Source: an uncultured Bacilli bacterium
Lineage (GTDB): Bacteria; Bacillota_I; Bacilli_A; RF39; UBA660
Length of the DNA: 27,782 bases
Direction: 5' to 3'
Assembly: GCA_910577075.1 (NCBI GenBank)
Contig: CAJTKV010000026.1
Location: forward strand, 1 to 27,782
The position numbers and the translations under genes are program-made. Of this stretch, positions 1-7,164 are shown one piece after another; position 1 is the stretch's first letter, and every line of letters starts with the position of its first letter. Below the pieces are notes generated by a model. The model made no database searches. It saw nothing but the letters and a program-made list of their open reading frames with translations, and was not told the DNA's origin.

Positions 1-1975
1 AGATGAATTAGATAAAGCTCGTGAAACATTAGATGCTTACTTTTTGGATTTTTTGCAAAATGGTCGAATTGAGACTATGGATAATAAAACATTGGAATTA
101 ACGCCAGAAGGAAGAAAAAGAATTTTCGTTATTTTTGCCAAAAATGATGAAAGAGAAGTATCTGAGGCCTTCAAAAGAAGAGCAAACTTAATAAAATTAC
201 CACCAATGCCTCCAGTCTTAGCTTATAAGACTTTGCTTAAGAATTTCGAAGGAATGCATCATGATCCAAAGTTTTTAAAATTTATCTGTAAGGTCTATGA
301 AGCAATATATAATGAACAGATGGAAAATAATGGAAAATTCTTAAGAAGACTACCAGCTTTGCAAGAATTAACAACGGCAATAACCGGAGATCACGTCTTG
401 TATGAAAGTGGAGTTAATAGTTCAAGAAGAATAAGTAGCTTAATTAGAAAATTAGGTAAAGATGATCAAGCTCGTGAAAAAATAACCAACCTTATGGTTA
501 AAAAATTTAAATATCAACAAATGGAAAGTAATTATAATAATGAAACTCTCGATTTAGATATGAGTAATCCTAATGAATATATGACGGAAAGAGATCCTAA
601 TAGTTTAATTGATCAGTATGTTCAAAAGAAGGACAGTGGAGAAATTATCTTTGAAGAAGATGATTTAGAAGATCCTATGAAAGACATTGCCAACATCCTA
701 GATAACATGAAAGACATTGCCAACATCCTAGATAACATGAAAGATGATTCAGCTCTAGTATTTATTGATCGAGAAAACAAAGAAAAAATTGTTGAATTGG
801 GAGTTATTTCTCATAAAGATCCTCGTGCTATTGATCAATTATTTGGAAAAATAAGATTTAAGGGAAATCCCAATAGTCGCTTTGGCTTTTTAGATACCGA
901 TGGTGATAACTTCATTGCTATTGTTAGACATAAAGGGACTTTAATTTTAGTTGCAAATAAAGAATATGTTTCACCTTATTTGCTCATGCGTGGATTAAGT
1001 ACTATTATTACGATTATTTATGATGATAATGAAAATATTGATATTGAAAACCAATTCTTTTTTTCCAGAATTGTTGCCGATGAATTTAAGCTAACTGGTT
1101 TGAATGCCAAAGTATTATCGCGAACACCGAAATTAGTATTAGATAAAATGAGATATCAAAATGGGCATTATACTTACAATGATCCGAATTTAAAAATAAC
1201 TTATGATGATACTCTTAATTCAAGTTACTTTAGATATATGCAAAAATATAAGGCTGAGCCATTATATAAAGCTATTGAAAACTTATGCCGCTTTAATCCC
1301 GAACTAGCCTTGCCAGCATCCTTTATAAATGGTAAGAGATTTAATGCACATAGACATAAAAATTTAATTAAAAAGATGTCTAAATTTGAAAAAGAGAAAG
1401 CCGAATGGGAGAGAATGCGTTTAGATGGATGGGAAGTAAAAATTGATAATTTCATGCCTATGTCCGTGACAACTATGGAATATGAACCAGCAAAAAATAG
1501 TTGGAATGATGATCCTGAATATAAGAAGGTTGAAGGCAATTATGTCTTTGAATGGGTTATTGAGCGCAATGATGCTAAAAAGAGTATGCATGTTTATCCA
1601 AAATATTATTTAAAAAACGATTTTCTTATGTACACATCTGATGAAGATTTTGAAAACGACGAATATCTACAGCAGTTAGATCCTTTCCAAAAAGAAATCG
1701 CCTATGTTGCTAGGGAAGTATTCGGCAATTTCGTCTTAGATTTTTCTGCTGAAAGAAATCCGGCATATTTTTCATCACTTACTATGTCTCAGACGGGAAG
1801 AATAGTTGATGATCCAGACAATCGCCAAAGAATTCCTGGAATACGCGATGATATTACGGAAACACCAGCCTTTGCCAATTATTATAATTCAATTTCCCAA
1901 GTATCAGCTCTTATGACTAGTGAAAAGGCCCTAAAAAAGGTTGTAAAAAAATTATGGATAAGGTACCCAGTTTAG
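1..1975 (+). CDS. MoxR-like AAA+ ATPase, C-terminal part (5' end outside window)
   Basis: The frame is open to the left edge (codons from base 2), so the Met/TTG near base 44 is not the true start. The first residues read DELDKARETLDAYFLDFLQN, the Walker B acidic pair and following helix of AAA+ ATPases. Next come a sensor-1-like segment (FVIFAKNDER) and the FKRRANLIKLPPMP stretch typical of the end of the AAA+ core. The P-loop must lie upstream of the window. About 500 further residues have no domain I recognise. They include a perfect 10-residue tandem repeat (MKDIANILDN twice, bases 677-736). The gene overlaps the downstream vWA gene by 22 bases, the usual MoxR/vWA pairing. By family analogy (RavA/ViaA, NorQ/NorD, CbbQ/CbbO) the ATPase would remodel a target selected by its vWA partner. 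The AAA+ call is good; the MoxR subclass is inferred mainly from the neighbour. Confidence 0.75.
   Translation, partial: DELDKARETLDAYFLDFLQNGRIETMDNKTLELTPEGRKRIFVIFAKNDEREVSEAFKRRANLIKLPPMPPVLAYKTLLKNFEGMHHDPKFLKFICKVYEAIYNEQMENNGKFLRRLPALQELTTAITGDHVLYESGVNSSRRISSLIRKLGKDDQAREKITNLMVKKFKYQQMESNYNNETLDLDMSNPNEYMTERDPNSLIDQYVQKKDSGEIIFEEDDLEDPMKDIANILDNMKDIANILDNMKDDSALVFIDRENKEKIVELGVISHKDPRAIDQLFGKIRFKGNPNSRFGFLDTDGDNFIAIVRHKGTLILVANKEYVSPYLLMRGLSTIITIIYDDNENIDIENQFFFSRIVADEFKLTGLNAKVLSRTPKLVLDKMRYQNGHYTYNDPNLKITYDDTLNSSYFRYMQKYKAEPLYKAIENLCRFNPELALPASFINGKRFNAHRHKNLIKKMSKFEKEKAEWERMRLDGWEVKIDNFMPMSVTTMEYEPAKNSWNDDPEYKKVEGNYVFEWVIERNDAKKSMHVYPKYYLKNDFLMYTSDEDFENDEYLQQLDPFQKEIAYVAREVFGNFVLDFSAERNPAYFSSLTMSQTGRIVDDPDNRQRIPGIRDDITETPAFANYYNSISQVSALMTSEKALKKVVKKLWIRYPV
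677..736 (+). repeat. perfect 30-bp in-frame tandem duplication
   Basis: Two identical 30-base units lie head to tail at 677-706 and 707-736, each encoding MKDIANILDN. The following bases begin a third, partial copy (ATGAAAGA). There are no mismatches, so the duplication is recent or under copy-number turnover. Confidence 0.95.
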
Positions 1976-3618
1976 ATGAATTATTAGATTATGGTGAAGA
2001 GTTTAAATATCCCGATTTAATTATGGATGACTATTTTCGGATTGATCCAAGTAGATTAAAACAAGAAGAAAATGAAGAACCAGAGGAAAAAAGTGATGCT
2101 AGTTCAAAAGAGTCTAGTAATCAACCAAATGATCAAACCCACGAAGAAAACTCCAATGATCAAGAAAATAGTCAGGCTCAACAACAAAAGCAAGACGGTC
2201 AACAAAATGATTCTTTAAATCAAGATTCGAAGAGTCCGTCTCAGGATAATCCTGAAAACGATAGTCAGCAAAATAGAGAAAATAGCGAAAACGAAAAATC
2301 AGACTCTTTAAAAGAAAAAAGTCAGAATCAAGATGAAAATTCTAAAAAAGAAAGCGGAGAGCAAACAGATTCTAAAGAAGAGGCAAATTCTAAAAAGTCT
2401 CAAGAAAAAGGTGCTTCAGAAGGACAAGAAGGAAAACAAGAATCAGATAATGAGGCAAAGAAAAGTGAATCAACAAAGGAAGATGAAGAAACAACAGGCG
2501 AAAAAGAAAACGGAGAACAAACAGATTCTAAAGAAGAAGCAAGTTCAAAGAATCCCGAAGAAAAAGATGACTCAGATCAACAAGATGAAAAACAAGAGTC
2601 AGATAATGAAGCAAAAGAACAAGAAGCACAAAAACAAAATCATGACAGTTCTAATGATGAAGATGCTAGGGGCAATGACGAAGAGAGTCAGGAAAGTGAA
2701 GAAAATAAAACCCAAGAAGAACAAGAAGAACAAGAAAAATCTTCTAAGTCATCATCGGATAATCAAGAACAAGAGGAAACATCAGAGCATGATGCTGATA
2801 AAAGAGAAGAAAAAACACCTTCCCAAGGAGAAGATGAAAAAGAAGAAAATGACTTCGATGACTTAATGAATAACTATGACGAGCAAGAAAAAAGAGAACA
2901 CTCAGATAATTCATCTAGTAAGCAACATGCGAGTGATAGAATAAACGATATTGAACAAACTGAGGTTTATAAAATATTGAAAAAATTAACTTCTCTGAGC
3001 TTTGAAACATTTAGAAAGGGAACTTACAAATATGATAAAAAAGCCATAATCGGTCATTATATAACCAATCAAAAATTTAAAATATTAGATGATTTAGTTA
3101 GCCCGATATATAAACCAGATGTGTATGTCTTTGATTTATCACCTTCTAATGATGATTCCCTTGAAATGTATGTCAACGCTATAGGAAGTTTAGCTATAAA
3201 AGATTCCATAATATATTTAACATATAATAGCTCTATTCTCCGAAAATTAGTCATAAAAAAACCAAGTAGTGGAGGAATAGATGTCAAACATGTCGTCAAT
3301 TGCGATGAGGAAAACTACTATAATTTTGATTGTACAGTATATGATAAATCTCCCTCTCTATATGATGAATTAAGAGAGATAAAAAATCGAACAATATATA
3401 TTTTTTCCGACTTTGATATTACGTATGATATCTCTAGATTATCACAGGAGAACCCTAATGTTGTCTGGTTCTCAACTGAGGGAAATATTGATCCCATGTT
3501 TGCCATGTTTCGGGACTATCCATCAGATTATGAGGGATACTATGTCGATGTTCAAGATATAACTGATATTGAAAAATACATTAAAGAGCCAAATAAGAAA
3601 AAGTATAAAGGGATGTGA
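1954..3618 (+). CDS. vWA-domain protein with long acidic low-complexity linker
   Basis: This 554-residue protein has three parts. Residues 1-35 are ordered. About 290 residues of Glu/Lys/Asp/Ser/Gln low-complexity sequence follow and must be disordered. The C-terminal domain (about 330-554) looks like a vWA domain of the CoxE/ViaA type. The MIDAS motif DLSPS (D394, S396, S398) sits at the end of a hydrophobic strand (VYVF). A second strand ends in SDFD (S485, D486), and a later VVWFSTEG strand resembles the last strand of CoxE-like vWA domains. I cannot place the MIDAS threonine. The start overlaps the ATPase gene by 22 bases and the next gene begins four bases after the stop, so expression is translationally coupled. 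The vWA domain probably binds metal and recruits a substrate or the AAA+ ring. There is no signal peptide or membrane segment, so it is cytoplasmic. Confidence 0.78.
   Translation: MDKVPSLDELLDYGEEFKYPDLIMDDYFRIDPSRLKQEENEEPEEKSDASSKESSNQPNDQTHEENSNDQENSQAQQQKQDGQQNDSLNQDSKSPSQDNPENDSQQNRENSENEKSDSLKEKSQNQDENSKKESGEQTDSKEEANSKKSQEKGASEGQEGKQESDNEAKKSESTKEDEETTGEKENGEQTDSKEEASSKNPEEKDDSDQQDEKQESDNEAKEQEAQKQNHDSSNDEDARGNDEESQESEENKTQEEQEEQEKSSKSSSDNQEQEETSEHDADKREEKTPSQGEDEKEENDFDDLMNNYDEQEKREHSDNSSSKQHASDRINDIEQTEVYKILKKLTSLSFETFRKGTYKYDKKAIIGHYITNQKFKILDDLVSPIYKPDVYVFDLSPSNDDSLEMYVNAIGSLAIKDSIIYLTYNSSILRKLVIKKPSSGGIDVKHVVNCDEENYYNFDCTVYDKSPSLYDELREIKNRTIYIFSDFDITYDISRLSQENPNVVWFSTEGNIDPMFAMFRDYPSDYEGYYVDVQDITDIEKYIKEPNKKKYKGM
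2350..2660 (+). repeat. diverged 156-bp (52-codon) duplication in the vWA-protein linker
   Basis: Two segments recur at an exact offset of 156 bases. GEQTDSKEEA is encoded near 2358 and 2514. KQESDNEAK is encoded near 2434 and 2590. Third-base differences between copies (for example GAG/GAA) show the duplication is older than the one in the upstream ATPase gene. The unit limits given are approximate. Confidence 0.75.
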
Positions 3619-3622
3619 GATA

Positions 3623-4624
3623 ATGGAAAATAATAAATTTAATAAATTATTAAACGATAAATATTATCTAATGCAAGAAATTGCCAAAAAGTATAATTAT
3701 TCCGAAGAATTATTAGATATGATTACTTGTACGTATGTTAGTTTTTATATGGATTTAGGAAAATCTGTAGATCTTCCCCTATATGACTTATTTGATAAGG
3801 TAAAAATAATTTATGAACCTGGTAATGTCGGAGAAATAGCACTAAGAAATGGCTTTGATGAAATCCCTGGGGATTCCGCAGCAATTACATTCTTTATTCC
3901 CAATTTAAAGGTATTTCAAAATCCCGATTTAAAACAGAATCCTCAAATAATTTTATTAGGTACTCATGTTCAAGATTATTTAGCAACACCTGCATTAAAA
4001 TTAGAAATGATAATTCACGAAATTCGTCATGCTCTTATGGGATATTATAATACCAATATATTACTTGATGATAAAACCTACTATATGAGAAGTGGTCTTC
4101 AAGAGACCTTTTACACCCGCAATGATAATTCAAAAAAAGGTTTTGATTCTAAAAGAATTGCTAGAACTTTAGATGAAATTCTAAATACCTATATATCTGA
4201 GATTTTACTTAATCGAGTTAAATCTTTTAGCAAATATGATATTGAAAATAAAAATATTCATAGGTATGTTCAAAGTATAAAAACAGTTCATGAAGATAAT
4301 ATCTATCGTGCCATTGGCTATCACGAAGATGTAAAGTTATTTTTTCCAATGCTCAAAAGCCAAATGTTTATAGATTTAGTCAACCAACATCAATTTGATG
4401 GTGAGATAGAAACGATAAAGAGTTTTATGGAAAGTCTAACTGATAAAATGGATTATTTAAGTTTCGTCAATTTATTAGATAAAATTAATGTTAATAATCC
4501 TCAATATCCCAAAGCAGCCGCAGAAGGTAATATGGATTTTGTAATGGAACATGCCAATGACATTCATAATGCTAAAGAAGTAATTTTAGATATGCAAAAA
4601 AACTTAAAAAAAGCAGGTGAGTAG
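3623..4624 (+). CDS. HExxH metallopeptidase-like protein, copy 1
   Basis: This 333-residue protein uses ATG 3623, four bases after the vWA stop. A GGGATGTGAG purine stretch lies just upstream. The longer reading from 3569 would overlap the vWA gene by 50 bases and lacks its own SD. The motif MIIHEIRHALM gives H132-E133-x-x-H136, the zinc-binding and catalytic signature of zincin peptidases. About 50 residues later is DEILNTYISE (D184-E193), whose acidic residues could supply the third zinc ligand, as in gluzincins. The next gene has the same layout (HEINH, then EEILEELLTE), so the two are diverged paralogs. No signal peptide is seen, so it is likely cytoplasmic. Metallopeptidase-like folds are known partners of MoxR/vWA pairs (for example DUF2201 proteins), but I cannot name this family. 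Catalytic activity is inferred from the motif only. Confidence 0.65.
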   Translation: MENNKFNKLLNDKYYLMQEIAKKYNYSEELLDMITCTYVSFYMDLGKSVDLPLYDLFDKVKIIYEPGNVGEIALRNGFDEIPGDSAAITFFIPNLKVFQNPDLKQNPQIILLGTHVQDYLATPALKLEMIIHEIRHALMGYYNTNILLDDKTYYMRSGLQETFYTRNDNSKKGFDSKRIARTLDEILNTYISEILLNRVKSFSKYDIENKNIHRYVQSIKTVHEDNIYRAIGYHEDVKLFFPMLKSQMFIDLVNQHQFDGEIETIKSFMESLTDKMDYLSFVNLLDKINVNNPQYPKAAAEGNMDFVMEHANDIHNAKEVILDMQKNLKKAGE

Positions 4625-4626
4625 TT

Positions 4627-5667
4627 ATGATGCGCTATAAGGAACTAATAGAAAAATATGATGCTCTTGTAAAAGAAACTTTGGCTAAGAATAAATCTAT
4701 TCTAGAAGAATCTTTTATCGAATATTTTGGTGAAGGATTTCGCACCAAAATATTAAAAAATTTTGCAGATCTCATCTATGTTTACTATCTCAATTGGAAT
4801 ACGATTGAATTAGTATGCAATAAAGTTTCGGATGAAAAAAGAGAGAAATATAAGCCATATTTTGCATTTCAAGAGGCTCGGAATGATTTTTATCATACCT
4901 TTATTCAGGGACAAATACTTCCCAATAATTTTATTGGGACGACTGATGAAACAATATTTTTAAATTTTGATATTTATACTTATATTTTAAAGAGAATAAA
5001 TGATGTTGGAGCATATACAACCCTTTGGAAAGATGACACGGGAACGAAGAGAATTATTTGTTTTAATTTATTTTTAACCGATGAAGAAGTTTTGATTCAT
5101 GAAATTAATCATGCTATTACGCGTGATTGGATATTAGAAAAAAAGAAGAATAACATTACAAAATTAATTGATAAGGCTGGTCTTACCATTGATGATGATG
5201 GCGATACGGATGAAGAAATCCTCGAAGAATTATTAACGGAGAAATCAAGTATGAAAATATATGAGATTTTTAAGAGAAGGGGAGGAGACTTAACCGCCTT
5301 TTTGATGGGTGGTATTTATGGATCTGTTTATGGTTATAATTTATATTTGGTAGATAAGTTCTTTGATATCTTTGAAGAAAAAATTAAGATTGCTCGCATG
5401 GGAGACAATAAAAATTTTTTGCTTGAAAGTGTTGGAAGGGAAAGTTATTATTTACTAAGCCGATTGATTAGCCAATATTATGTGACGGATGGTGAGCCAA
5501 TTTCCCAAATTAAAGAATATAATTTAGATAGAGTATTATCTGTAGTTTCCTATATGGAAGAATATGCTAAGCATCAGGAAAGATTAACCGATGAAGACTT
5601 AATGAGTTACTATCAACATTTAATAAAATTAGGAAAAAAGGTAACCGTGTTAAATAAAGTAATCTAG
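4627..5667 (+). CDS. HExxH metallopeptidase-like protein, copy 2
   Basis: This 346-residue protein starts two bases after the previous stop, with AGGTGAG as SD. Two ATGs (4627 and 4630) are possible. VLIHEINHAI supplies H158-E159-x-x-H162, and EEILEELLTE (E196-E205) lies 34 residues after the second His. That acidic motif matches DEILNTYISE in the upstream gene, supporting common descent, although the rest of the two proteins is very different. The acidic run DDDGDTDEE just before it could bind metal or be a flexible loop. No secretion signal or membrane segment is seen. It is a probable zinc peptidase or a catalytically retired adaptor; the complete HExxH favours an active enzyme. It belongs to the AAA+/vWA operon. 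Confidence 0.65.
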   Translation: MMRYKELIEKYDALVKETLAKNKSILEESFIEYFGEGFRTKILKNFADLIYVYYLNWNTIELVCNKVSDEKREKYKPYFAFQEARNDFYHTFIQGQILPNNFIGTTDETIFLNFDIYTYILKRINDVGAYTTLWKDDTGTKRIICFNLFLTDEEVLIHEINHAITRDWILEKKKNNITKLIDKAGLTIDDDGDTDEEILEELLTEKSSMKIYEIFKRRGGDLTAFLMGGIYGSVYGYNLYLVDKFFDIFEEKIKIARMGDNKNFLLESVGRESYYLLSRLISQYYVTDGEPISQIKEYNLDRVLSVVSYMEEYAKHQERLTDEDLMSYYQHLIKLGKKVTVLNKVI

Positions 5668-5727
5668 GAACAGTTAGCAATTAAATAGATGTACACCAAT
5701 TTTTGATGTATAGAAAGGTATTTTATT

Positions 5728-6615
5728 ATGATGGAAAAAATAATAGAAAATATTCAGATATATGAAGATGTTATAAGTGATTTATGCAAATTATATGAAA
5801 ATATGGGAATATCAGAAAATATTGTCAAAGTCTTTGAATACTTCCGCTATATGTATATGAATGGCTATTTATCAAGCAAAGATTTTCAAGATGGTATAAC
5901 TGATTCTTTTATTAATTTAGAAAACTATATTCCTATGGATGTCTGCGGTTTATTAGTTATGGCTGGCGTTGGGGTTTGCCGCCATACTACGGATTTTTTA
6001 GATCATATTTACAACAATTTAAAATATATAAGTTCTCGATTATTTGTATATTATCCAGATACAAGAGTAACAATTGAAAATAGAGGACAAGATTTTTTAA
6101 CTAATTATCATGCGCAAAAGCTTATCGATGAAGTTCTAAAGGAAATAGATTTATTTGGCCAAGAAAAGCAAGTTGTCTCAAGAGACTTTGATGGTGTTTT
6201 AGTAAAAATTGAATATTTGCCTTCCAAAACTGTACCAAATCATGTCGTCAATATTGTTGAAGATTCTAAGGCAAAGAGAAGTTATATATTGGATACAAGG
6301 TATCATGCTGTAGGAGAGATTGTCGATGAAAAAAAGATAATACTTAATAATCTAGGATTAAAGAGTAGTGCCTATCCAGAGCAACATCCGAATTCCTTGT
6401 ATCATACATACTATAATACGGATTATGAACAGGGAATATGGATATTAAATGGTTATGATACAATCGTCGATCAAGATGTAATGTGTTCTATTCTCTATCG
6501 TGATTCGGCAGCTAAGTTTGAAAGTGAATATAAGAACTTTAAAAAGAGAAATCAAGATAGATTCAATACAGTAGCAAACAATTTAGAACTAGCCAAAAAA
6601 TATTTGCCCAAATAA
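5728..6615 (+). CDS. transglutaminase-like (papain-fold) protein
   Basis: This 295-residue protein is last in the AAA+/vWA operon, 60 bases after the previous stop, with an AAAGG SD near 5715. Residues near the middle match the transglutaminase-like papain-fold core. A catalytic-type Cys lies at a helix start (GVGVCRHTTDF, C84). A His begins a strand (NHVVNIV, H172), and an Asp follows on the next strand (YILDTR, D189). The Cys...His...(17)...Asp spacing is typical of that fold, in which Cys-His-Asp enzymes cleave or cross-link amide bonds. There is no membrane segment, unlike the large membrane TGase proteins common near MoxR/DUF58 genes. The substrate is unknown. It could be the target-processing enzyme of the system. 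An intrinsic terminator follows directly. Confidence 0.6.
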   Translation: MMEKIIENIQIYEDVISDLCKLYENMGISENIVKVFEYFRYMYMNGYLSSKDFQDGITDSFINLENYIPMDVCGLLVMAGVGVCRHTTDFLDHIYNNLKYISSRLFVYYPDTRVTIENRGQDFLTNYHAQKLIDEVLKEIDLFGQEKQVVSRDFDGVLVKIEYLPSKTVPNHVVNIVEDSKAKRSYILDTRYHAVGEIVDEKKIILNNLGLKSSAYPEQHPNSLYHTYYNTDYEQGIWILNGYDTIVDQDVMCSILYRDSAAKFESEYKNFKKRNQDRFNTVANNLELAKKYLPK

Positions 6616-6638
6616 AAAAGACTTTTATAAAGTCTTTT
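6616..6638. terminator. bidirectional intrinsic terminator
   Basis: A 10-bp stem (6616-6625 with 6629-6638, 3-base loop) has A-rich and T-rich flanks on its two sides. It can end both the plus-strand AAA+/vWA operon and the convergent minus-strand gene, whose stop codon lies inside it. Confidence 0.8.
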
Positions 6639-7032
6639 CGTTTTCCTTAGCTACTTCTTCTTCAAATTCCTTTTGAAGTTCAGGAAACATTTCAATAGTG
6701 CTTCCGAGACTCTTTTTGACAAACTCGATACCATGTTTGGAATATTTAAGCATCATATGTGCAATTATTCCAACGGGATGTTGACAATATTTGTGATTCT
6801 CCATAAGAATATTGGAAATATCATCCCATGATGCTCCATCATCTAAAGCCTTCATTATTTCTGCGGTTTTAACAAAACTTGTCTTTTGTGAGTCATAGGC
6901 ATATTCTTTTAAATCACCCATTTTTTGATAGGTAGCCATATCCAAAGCCTCTATATCACTTGTCCACGATTCTTGTCTATCTTCCTTACAATAAATTGCA
7001 TAATCTTTAATTTCGTTTTTCCATTCTTCCAT
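6625..7032 (-). CDS. unknown small acidic protein, 135 residues
   Basis: I do not recognise this protein. It is soluble, probably helical and acidic at the C-terminus (FEEEVAKENEKTL). It has a conserved-looking centre, DDGASWDDISNIL followed by HKYCQHPVGIIAHMMLKYSKHGIEFV. The start ATG at 7032 is preceded by an AGAGGG SD (plus coordinates 7039-7044) and a good promoter at 7057-7085. It is a single-gene transcription unit that converges on the AAA+/vWA operon and is divergent from the DNA-repair operon. Codon use matches its neighbours. Confidence 0.7.
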   Translation of the reverse strand: MEEWKNEIKDYAIYCKEDRQESWTSDIEALDMATYQKMGDLKEYAYDSQKTSFVKTAEIMKALDDGASWDDISNILMENHKYCQHPVGIIAHMMLKYSKHGIEFVKKSLGSTIEMFPELQKEFEEEVAKENEKTL

Positions 7033-7056
7033 ATTAATCCCTCTTTTTGTCTTGTT

Positions 7057-7085
7057 ATTCTACTATAAATATAATAGAATTGCAA
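7057..7085 (-). promoter_or_regulatory. sigma-A promoter for the unknown gene at 6625-7032
   Basis: On the minus strand, -35 TTGCAA (7080-7085), a 17-base spacer and -10 TAGAAT (7057-7062) give a start near 7050, just upstream of the SD. Confidence 0.65.
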
Positions 7086-7105
7086 GTTAATGAATCTTTG
7101 TCTAT

Positions 7106-7125
7106 AATCAAACAAACGTTTGATT
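7106..7125. promoter_or_regulatory. palindromic operator, LexA/SOS-box-like
   Basis: AATCAAAC (7106-7113) and GTTTGATT (7118-7125) form a perfect 8-bp inverted repeat around AAAC. The core CAAACAAACGTTTG matches 12 of 14 positions of the Bacillus LexA box consensus CGAACRNRYGTTYC. One mismatch is A for G in the GAAC half site. The right arm covers the -35 box of the repair operon, so a bound repressor would block RNA polymerase. A TetR-type operator is an alternative. Confidence 0.55.
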
Positions 7126-7148
7126 ATTTTTATTTTTTATATTATAAT
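7120..7148 (+). promoter_or_regulatory. sigma-A promoter of the radical-SAM repair operon
   Basis: -35 TTGATT (7120-7125), a 17-base spacer and -10 TATAAT (7143-7148) predict a start near 7155. This leaves a leader of about ten bases with GGTGAT as SD before ATG 7165, and rules out the upstream TTG at 7120 as start. Confidence 0.75.
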
Positions 7149-7164
7149 GAAATTGGTGATAGAT

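Noticed and set aside
2333..2866. 177-residue Lys-rich plus-strand ORF inside the vWA gene
   Set aside because: It is the shifted frame of the Glu/Lys/Gln-rich linker; composition alone keeps it open, and it has no SD.
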